Source of the DNA: Acidobacteriota bacterium
Lineage (GTDB): Bacteria > Acidobacteriota > UBA890
Assembly: GCA_030609765.1 (NCBI GenBank)
Contig: JAUWTE010000058.1
Span: 1 to 10,828, forward strand
DNA length: 10,828 nt
Direction of reading: 5' to 3'
Under the pieces are notes generated by a model. It made no database searches. It was not told the DNA's origin and saw nothing but the letters and a program-made list of their open reading frames with translations. Position numbers and translations under genes: made by a program. Shown here piece by piece: positions 7,598 to 10,828 of the stretch (the first letter of the stretch is position 1; each line of letters opens with the position of its first letter).

Positions 7598-7885
7598 TCA
7601 GTGGCTCCCAGACGGTTCTTCTAGAAGATCAACGCGATCGACGATACCGACGATCGACGCATCGGAGATCACGATGTCAGGCAGAAAAGCGAAGGCGGCT
7701 TCGCGCCCGGTCACATAGAAGACCTTTTCGCCAGCGCCAGAACCGACCGCATCGAGCGCGACCAGAGGCTTGCCGAAGGGCTCACCTTGCCCGTTGAGCG
7801 GTTGCACCATAAGAAGCTTGACGCCCTTCAGCGAGGGGTCCTTGATCGTGCAGACAACGCGACCGATGACGCGCGCCAGGTCCAC
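7598..7885 (-). CDS. BMC-P pentameric vertex shell protein (EutN/CcmL family), second in the operon
   Basis: This is a 95-residue EutN/CcmL-type protein with RVIGRVVCTIKDPSLKG at the N-terminus, LLMVQPLNGQG, ALDAVGSGAGEKVFYV, and the ASIVGIVDRVDL strand at the end. It is the most divergent of the three vertex proteins here: the segment that reads GSSAR or GRSAS in its neighbours is GREAAFAFLP, and there is a short acidic/polar C-terminal tail. It starts with GTG, 2 nt after the previous gene, and I see no clear Shine-Dalgarno sequence, so it probably depends on coupled translation and may be made at lower level. Three distinct BMC-P genes in one locus are known from PVM-like and Haliangium-type BMC loci. 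Confidence 0.93.
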   Translation of the reverse strand: MDLARVIGRVVCTIKDPSLKGVKLLMVQPLNGQGEPFGKPLVALDAVGSGAGEKVFYVTGREAAFAFLPDIVISDASIVGIVDRVDLLEEPSGSH

Positions 7886-7887
7886 GG

Positions 7888-8166
7888 TCAGGTAGCCGGC
7901 TCGTCGACATCCGCATGGTCGACGATTCCGATGATCGCCGCGTCGACTGGACGGTCCTTCATTCCTTCGGCCATGCGGGCCGATGAGCCCCGGGCCACAA
8001 GGACGGTCTCTTTGTAGCCGGCGGCAACAGTGTCGACGGCGACGACATAGCCGCCCTCGGGCTCACCGTCAGGCCCAACGGGGACAACGATCAGCAGCTT
8101 GCTCCCAGTGAGCTTGGGATCCTTTTGGGTCGCCACTACCGTGCCAACCACACGGGCGAGAAACAC
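7888..8166 (-). CDS. BMC-P pentameric vertex shell protein (EutN/CcmL family), first in the operon
   Basis: A 92-residue shell vertex protein. The family pattern is complete: RVVGTVVATQKDPKLTG, LLIVVPVGPDG, the VAVDTVAAGYKETVLVARGSSAR stretch and AAIIGIVDHADV. The GSSAR motif and the final GIVDH are typical of EutN/CcmL. The start codon is GTG, but GAAGGAG lies about 5 nt upstream, so initiation should still be efficient. A 67-nt gap separates it from the BMC-H gene, and this gap holds a stem-loop (listed separately). The next BMC-P starts 2 nt after its stop. Confidence 0.94.
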   Translation of the reverse strand: MFLARVVGTVVATQKDPKLTGSKLLIVVPVGPDGEPEGGYVVAVDTVAAGYKETVLVARGSSARMAEGMKDRPVDAAIIGIVDHADVDEPAT

Positions 8167-8181
8167 GGGCTCTCCTTCTCC

Positions 8182-8218
8182 TCGTCGACGCCGAGAGCAC
8201 AGGCCCCCCGGTCGACGA
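8182..8218 (-). promoter_or_regulatory. Intergenic stem-loop between BMC-H and the first BMC-P gene
   Basis: An 8-bp perfect inverted repeat (TCGTCGAC at 8182-8189, its complement at 8211-8218) encloses a 21-nt loop. In the minus-strand transcript it would form 16 nt after the BMC-H stop codon and just before the ribosome site of the next gene. No U-run follows, so it is not a standard terminator. It could be an mRNA-processing or 3'-end stabilising element. Because the GTCGAC cores are themselves palindromic, a chance origin is possible. Confidence 0.35.
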
Positions 8219-8233
8219 AATCGACCTCAGCTC

Positions 8234-8524
8234 TTACTGGCTCTTGCCGATGGGCAGAACTTCCTCGAGGCTACTGTGCGGCCTCGGGATCACGTGGACC
8301 GAGACCAGCTCGCCGACTCGGCGTGCAGCCGCGGCGCCCGCGTCCGTTGCAGACTTCACCGCCGCCACATCGCCGCGGACGATCGCGGTAACCAGGGCAC
8401 CACCGACCTTTTCGTAACCGATCAAGGTGACCTTGGCAGCCTTCACCATGGCATCAGCGGCCTCGACCATTCCGACCAGCCCCCTGGTCTCGACCATTCC
8501 GAGAGCTTCACCATAATCTGCCAT
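8234..8524 (-). CDS. BMC-H hexameric shell protein (PduA/EutM/CcmK type)
   Basis: This is a single BMC-domain protein of 96 residues that would form the hexagonal tiles making up most facets of a microcompartment shell. Recognisable parts are ALGMVETRGLVGMVEAADAM at the N-terminus, VTLIGYEKVGGALVTAIVRGDV around the pore loop (KVGGALVT, where PduA-type proteins have KIGSGLVT), a DAGAAAA segment, and the C-terminal VHVIPRPHSSLEEVLP. The pore loop is small and glycine-rich, as in shells that pass small polar metabolites. A strong AGGAGGA lies 8 nt before the ATG, the best ribosome site in this operon, which suits the most abundant shell part. It lies 74 nt after the aldolase gene; that gap shows nothing notable beyond the ribosome site. 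Confidence 0.96.
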   Translation of the reverse strand: MADYGEALGMVETRGLVGMVEAADAMVKAAKVTLIGYEKVGGALVTAIVRGDVAAVKSATDAGAAAARRVGELVSVHVIPRPHSSLEEVLPIGKSQ

Positions 8525-8598
8525 CTGAACTGTCCTCCTGTTGGTGCGTTGCTTTCGTTAGCGTAGCGTCTGAATCTCTCTCGTGCGTTCCCTGATCC

Positions 8599-9345
8599 TC
8601 ACTTCAAAGCCCGCACTGCGTCAGCGATCAGCCCGACGAGCTCTTCCCTGGTCAGGGTGATTGTCTCCGACGCACATCCGACAGGGTAGCAGGCAGGCGG
8701 AATGGGGGCTCCGCCTCCACTCTCCCGCAGCTTCGAGAGTCTGTCGACCTCTTCCAAGCTGAATTCCTGCGGACCACCGAGCAGGTGGCTCACCAAGCTG
8801 ATATGGGCGAAGTGCTCGAGCTGGTACAGTCGCTCCTCTGCCTGCTCCAAGTTGGCACCCACAGTCAAAGCGCCATGGTTCGCCATCAACAGCGCATCAT
8901 AGTTGCGGATCGGCCCGGCCACTGCCTCGGCGAGAGCATCGGTTGAGGGGGTGCCGTATGGCGCAATGGGGATACAACCAAAGCTGGTGACGACCTCCGC
9001 CAGAACGGCGGGCGGAAGCTGCTTGCCGGCTACGGCATAACCGGTTGCAATCGGCGGATGAGCATGAACGATCGCCCCCACGTCTTCCCGCTCGCGATAA
9101 ATCGCCAGGTGCATGAACATCTCCGAGGACGGCTTCCCGGACCCCTCGGGATTTCCCTCGCTGTCGGTTACTACGAGGGACTCCTCTGTCATGCAGCCTT
9201 TGTTGGCACCGGTCGGCGTGGTGACGAGACGGCCGTCAGCCAGGCGTATGCTGATGTTGCCCTCGAGGGACGCCAGGATGTGGCGATCGTAAAGCCGACG
9301 ACCTGCGGCGACTATGGTGGCGCGTGCCTCCTTCTCGCCATCCAT
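8599..9345 (-). CDS. Class II aldolase (L-fuculose/rhamnulose-1-phosphate aldolase-like), BMC-associated
   Basis: This is a zinc aldolase/epimerase-fold protein of 248 residues. By family it would split a deoxyhexulose phosphate into dihydroxyacetone phosphate and lactaldehyde, or a related pair; the exact substrate cannot be read. Early motifs are GNISIR (29-34) and TPTGANKG (43-50). The zinc/catalytic set of FucA is present: Glu75 in GKPSSE, His94 and His96 in IVHAHPP, and His157 in MANHGALTVG. The core ends near residue 207. A Gly/Pro-rich linker follows, then a C-terminal amphipathic helix (about 230-248) resembling an encapsulation peptide. AGGAG lies 7 nt before the ATG. It heads the operon with the shell genes, so it is the likely cargo enzyme. 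Confidence 0.92.
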   Translation of the reverse strand: MDGEKEARATIVAAGRRLYDRHILASLEGNISIRLADGRLVTTPTGANKGCMTEESLVVTDSEGNPEGSGKPSSEMFMHLAIYREREDVGAIVHAHPPIATGYAVAGKQLPPAVLAEVVTSFGCIPIAPYGTPSTDALAEAVAGPIRNYDALLMANHGALTVGANLEQAEERLYQLEHFAHISLVSHLLGGPQEFSLEEVDRLSKLRESGGGAPIPPACYPVGCASETITLTREELVGLIADAVRALK

Positions 9346-9418
9346 GCTGCTGCTCCTATTCGCGGGGCTTGTGCTCTGGGCTGAACGGCGCGGAGTCTAG
9401 TCCCCGTTCCGACTCTTC

Positions 9419-9452
9419 GTCAAGCTGACAAGCAACGACGCAAACGCTTGAC
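9419..9452. promoter_or_regulatory. Inverted repeat in the divergent intergenic region (possible operator)
   Basis: GTCAAGC at 9419-9425 is matched by its perfect complement GCTTGAC at 9446-9452, with 20 nt between. It lies about 75-105 nt upstream of the aldolase start, in the spacer shared with the divergent membrane-protein gene. The left arm is also part of a smaller GTCA-N3-TGAC dyad (9419-9429). Placement suits a regulator of the BMC operon, but seven matching bases can arise by chance and no regulator gene is in view. Confidence 0.25.
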
Positions 9453-9491
9453 TGGCGAGCGCCTCGGGGTTGTATGCGTGGCAAGCAAAGT

Positions 9492-9521
9492 TTGACCCAG
9501 CAAGAGGCACCACGGTATCGT
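9492..9521 (+). promoter_or_regulatory. Candidate sigma-70-type promoter for the flippase-like gene
   Basis: TTGACC (9492-9497, five of six to consensus) and TATCGT (9516-9521, four of six) are spaced by 18 nt. Transcription would begin near 9528, upstream of the ATG at 9583 but downstream of the GTG at 9520, which supports the shorter protein. A weaker pair lies at 9448-9453 and 9471-9476. This is a hand-read consensus match only. Confidence 0.35.
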
Positions 9522-9582
9522 GCCACTGCGTGGGTGGCAGCCTCTCGGGTGCCCTTTTCCTAGACCTTCTCAAGACCTCCTC

Positions 9583-10620
9583 ATGTCTCGGCGTGGACAA
9601 GTCCTCGTCGGCCTGATTCTGGCCGCGATTCTACTGTACCTATTTTTCCGGCAGGCCGACCTGTCTGCTGTGGGTACCCATCTTCGCCACGCCAACTACG
9701 GACTTGTCGCTCTCGCCAGCGTGCTGGCCCTGCTCAGCATGGTTCAGCGCGCCTGGCGCTGGCACTATCTGATGGCTCCGTTGAAGAGAATCAGCCTGGG
9801 CCCGCTACTTTCCTGCACGTTCATGGGCTGGGCGGTTACCGGCGTACTGCCCGGCCGTCTGGGTGAAGTGGCTCGAGCCGTTCTGCTCGGGCGTCGGGAG
9901 AACGTCAGCAAGACGGCGACCTTTGCCACCGTCGTGCTCGAGCGCAACTTCGACCTTCTTAACGTCCTACTCATGCTGGCGATCTATCTGGCTTTCTTTC
10001 CCTTGCCGACAAGGCTCGACAGTGATGGGCAAGCGGTTATCGCCGCCATGCGCCTGACGGGACTGCTGGCGATGGTGGGGGTCGTGCTCGGTGTTCTCAT
10101 GGCCATCGGCGCTCAACGATGGCCGCGCCGGGCGGAGTCGATGCTGCGTCGCTTTCTGAGCGTCTTCCCGGAGCGATTCGCAGACAAGTTCGGCCGGTTC
10201 GGACGCAATTTCCTCGATGGCTTTGCCGGCATTGGCCAGCCGCGCCTCCTGATCGCGATCTTCTTGAACTCCCTGGCGGTATGGGGCCTCATCCTCCTGT
10301 CGTATTACGTGCTATTTCGGGCCTTCAGCCTCGACGTCCCCTTCTACGCTGTTTTTCCACTCGTGGTGATTCTTGTGGTCGGCGTTCTCGTCCCCACCCC
10401 GGCCGCGGTTGGATCGTTCCACAAAGCTGCGCAGATAGGGCTGGCGACCCTCTGGGGAGTTCCCAACGATCTCGCGATCAGCTACGCGATCATCAGCCAC
10501 GCTGTGGCGTTTCTGCCGGTGACGCTCGTGGGAATTGCCTTGTGGAGCCGTGCGGGCATCTCCATGGCCTCCATCCAGAGTCTCAACGGCGATGCACCCG
10601 CCGAAGAAGCCACTCCCTGA
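9583..10620 (+). CDS. Multi-span membrane protein of the LPG-synthetase / UPF0104 flippase-like family
   Basis: This 345-residue integral membrane protein has about eight hydrophobic segments, beginning at residues 7-22. It carries the family's conserved basic loops: a QRAWRW segment (55-60), LPGRLGEVARAVLLGRR (89-105), and TVVLERNFDLL (116-126). The later TPAAVGSFHKAAQIGLA stretch matches the P-x-x-x-G-x-x-E/H-type motif of this family. Members resemble the membrane half of MprF/lysyl-PG synthetase and archaeal AglD, and many are thought to move or accept lipid-linked groups; the substrate here is unknown. The ATG at 9583 begins MSRRGQ and gives a normal positively charged N-terminus, although no clear Shine-Dalgarno precedes it. 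A GTG at 9520 in the same frame would add 21 unlikely residues. It is transcribed away from the BMC operon. Confidence 0.85.
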   Translation: MSRRGQVLVGLILAAILLYLFFRQADLSAVGTHLRHANYGLVALASVLALLSMVQRAWRWHYLMAPLKRISLGPLLSCTFMGWAVTGVLPGRLGEVARAVLLGRRENVSKTATFATVVLERNFDLLNVLLMLAIYLAFFPLPTRLDSDGQAVIAAMRLTGLLAMVGVVLGVLMAIGAQRWPRRAESMLRRFLSVFPERFADKFGRFGRNFLDGFAGIGQPRLLIAIFLNSLAVWGLILLSYYVLFRAFSLDVPFYAVFPLVVILVVGVLVPTPAAVGSFHKAAQIGLATLWGVPNDLAISYAIISHAVAFLPVTLVGIALWSRAGISMASIQSLNGDAPAEEATP

Positions 10621-10646
10621 GGATTCGACCAAGGCTCGCTCTGCCT

Positions 10647-10673
10647 GCGGTCGGCACGGCCTGCTAGGCGGAC
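10647..10673 (+). repeat. Upstream partial copy of the inverted-repeat core
   Basis: The 13-nt core GCGGTCGGCACGG at 10647-10659 recurs exactly at 10692-10704 and, inverted, at 10800-10812. CTAGGCGGACA at 10664-10674 also recurs exactly, inverted, at 10780-10790. This copy lacks the outer TGGCGACTC part of the arms. It could pair with the right arm in competition with the main left arm. Confidence 0.7.
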
Positions 10674-10675
10674 AG

Positions 10676-10828
10676 TGGCGACTCTCGGTTGGCGGTCGGC
10701 ACGGGGTGATCGCCGTAGCGGACGCTTGAGCGCGAAGGCTACAGAGTCCCATAGTCTTCTGCAGACTATGTGCGCGAATTGTCCGCCTAGGTGATTACTC
10801 CGTGCCGACCGCCAACCGAGAGTCGCCA
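10676..10828. repeat. Large inverted repeat with 29-bp perfect arms and inner hairpin (non-coding)
   Basis: Bases 10676-10704 and 10800-10828 are perfect reverse complements over 29 nt. Pairing continues inward: 10705-10714 pairs with 10790-10799, with three G-U-type positions on the plus strand (10705/10799, 10708/10796, 10712/10792). Then 10716-10723 pairs with 10781-10789, with one bulged base on each side, and CGCG at 10731-10734 pairs with 10773-10776. At the apex an 8-bp stem (CATAGTCT 10750-10757, complement 10763-10770) closes a 5-nt loop. The element starts 55 nt after the flippase-like gene, and the right arm runs to the window edge, so its outer end is unknown. It carries no credible ORF. 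It may be a REP/MITE-like repeat, a transcript end structure or a structured RNA. Confidence 0.85.

Noticed and set aside
10535..10729. Small plus-strand frame running from the flippase-like gene into the repeat
   Set aside because: It starts inside the membrane protein gene in another frame and shows no family features; its end is composed of repeat sequence.
10676..10828. Integron attC site reading of the inverted repeat
   Set aside because: The required RYYYAAC/GTTRRRY core boxes are not placed at the ends, and there is no integrase or cassette gene nearby.

Overview
The window looks like chromosomal DNA from a GC-rich Gram-negative bacterium. A Gram-negative envelope is shown by a complete Kdo (3-deoxy-D-manno-octulosonate) branch and by the LapA/LapB lipopolysaccharide pair. 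The mix of Kdo synthesis, LapAB and a bacterial microcompartment (BMC) paired with a class II aldolase would suit a Myxococcota or other former 'deltaproteobacterial' lineage. Planctomycete, verrucomicrobial or acidobacterial relatives cannot be excluded from sequence reading alone. There are no tRNA or rRNA genes, CRISPR arrays, transposases or phage genes.

Left half (1-5620, plus strand): a tight operon of the 3' part of pyrG, then kdsA, kdsD/kpsF-type, kdsC, lapA, lapB and a small 6-pyruvoyl-tetrahydropterin-synthase-like gene. Most spacings are overlaps or gaps of under 15 nt. The logic is LPS: KdsD, KdsA and KdsC make Kdo from ribulose-5-phosphate and PEP, CTP synthase supplies the CTP that activates Kdo, and LapA/LapB tune LPS synthesis at the inner membrane. 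The PTPS-like protein keeps the zinc histidines but lacks the usual catalytic Cys and His.

Middle (5653-9345, minus strand): an apparent seven-gene operon reading right to left: class II aldolase, BMC-H hexamer shell protein, three different BMC-P pentamer (vertex) proteins, folD and coaE. It converges on the LPS operon across a gap of about 32 nt. Shell plus sugar-phosphate aldolase recalls the fucose/rhamnose-type (PVM-like) BMC loci. However, no aldehyde dehydrogenase, phosphotransacylase, alcohol dehydrogenase or BMC-T gene lies in the cluster, and both ends of the cluster are visible. Two cofactor genes, for dephospho-CoA kinase and the NADP/folate enzyme, sit at its end.

Right end (9346-10828): a divergent intergenic region with a candidate promoter and a dyad, then a multi-membrane-span LPG-synthetase/flippase-like (UPF0104-type) protein gene. 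After it, at 10621-10828, is a non-coding stretch with a large inverted repeat. It has 29-bp perfect arms, an inner hairpin, and mismatches that fit G-U pairs on the plus strand. A third copy of its core lies just upstream. This is the least explained part of the window.
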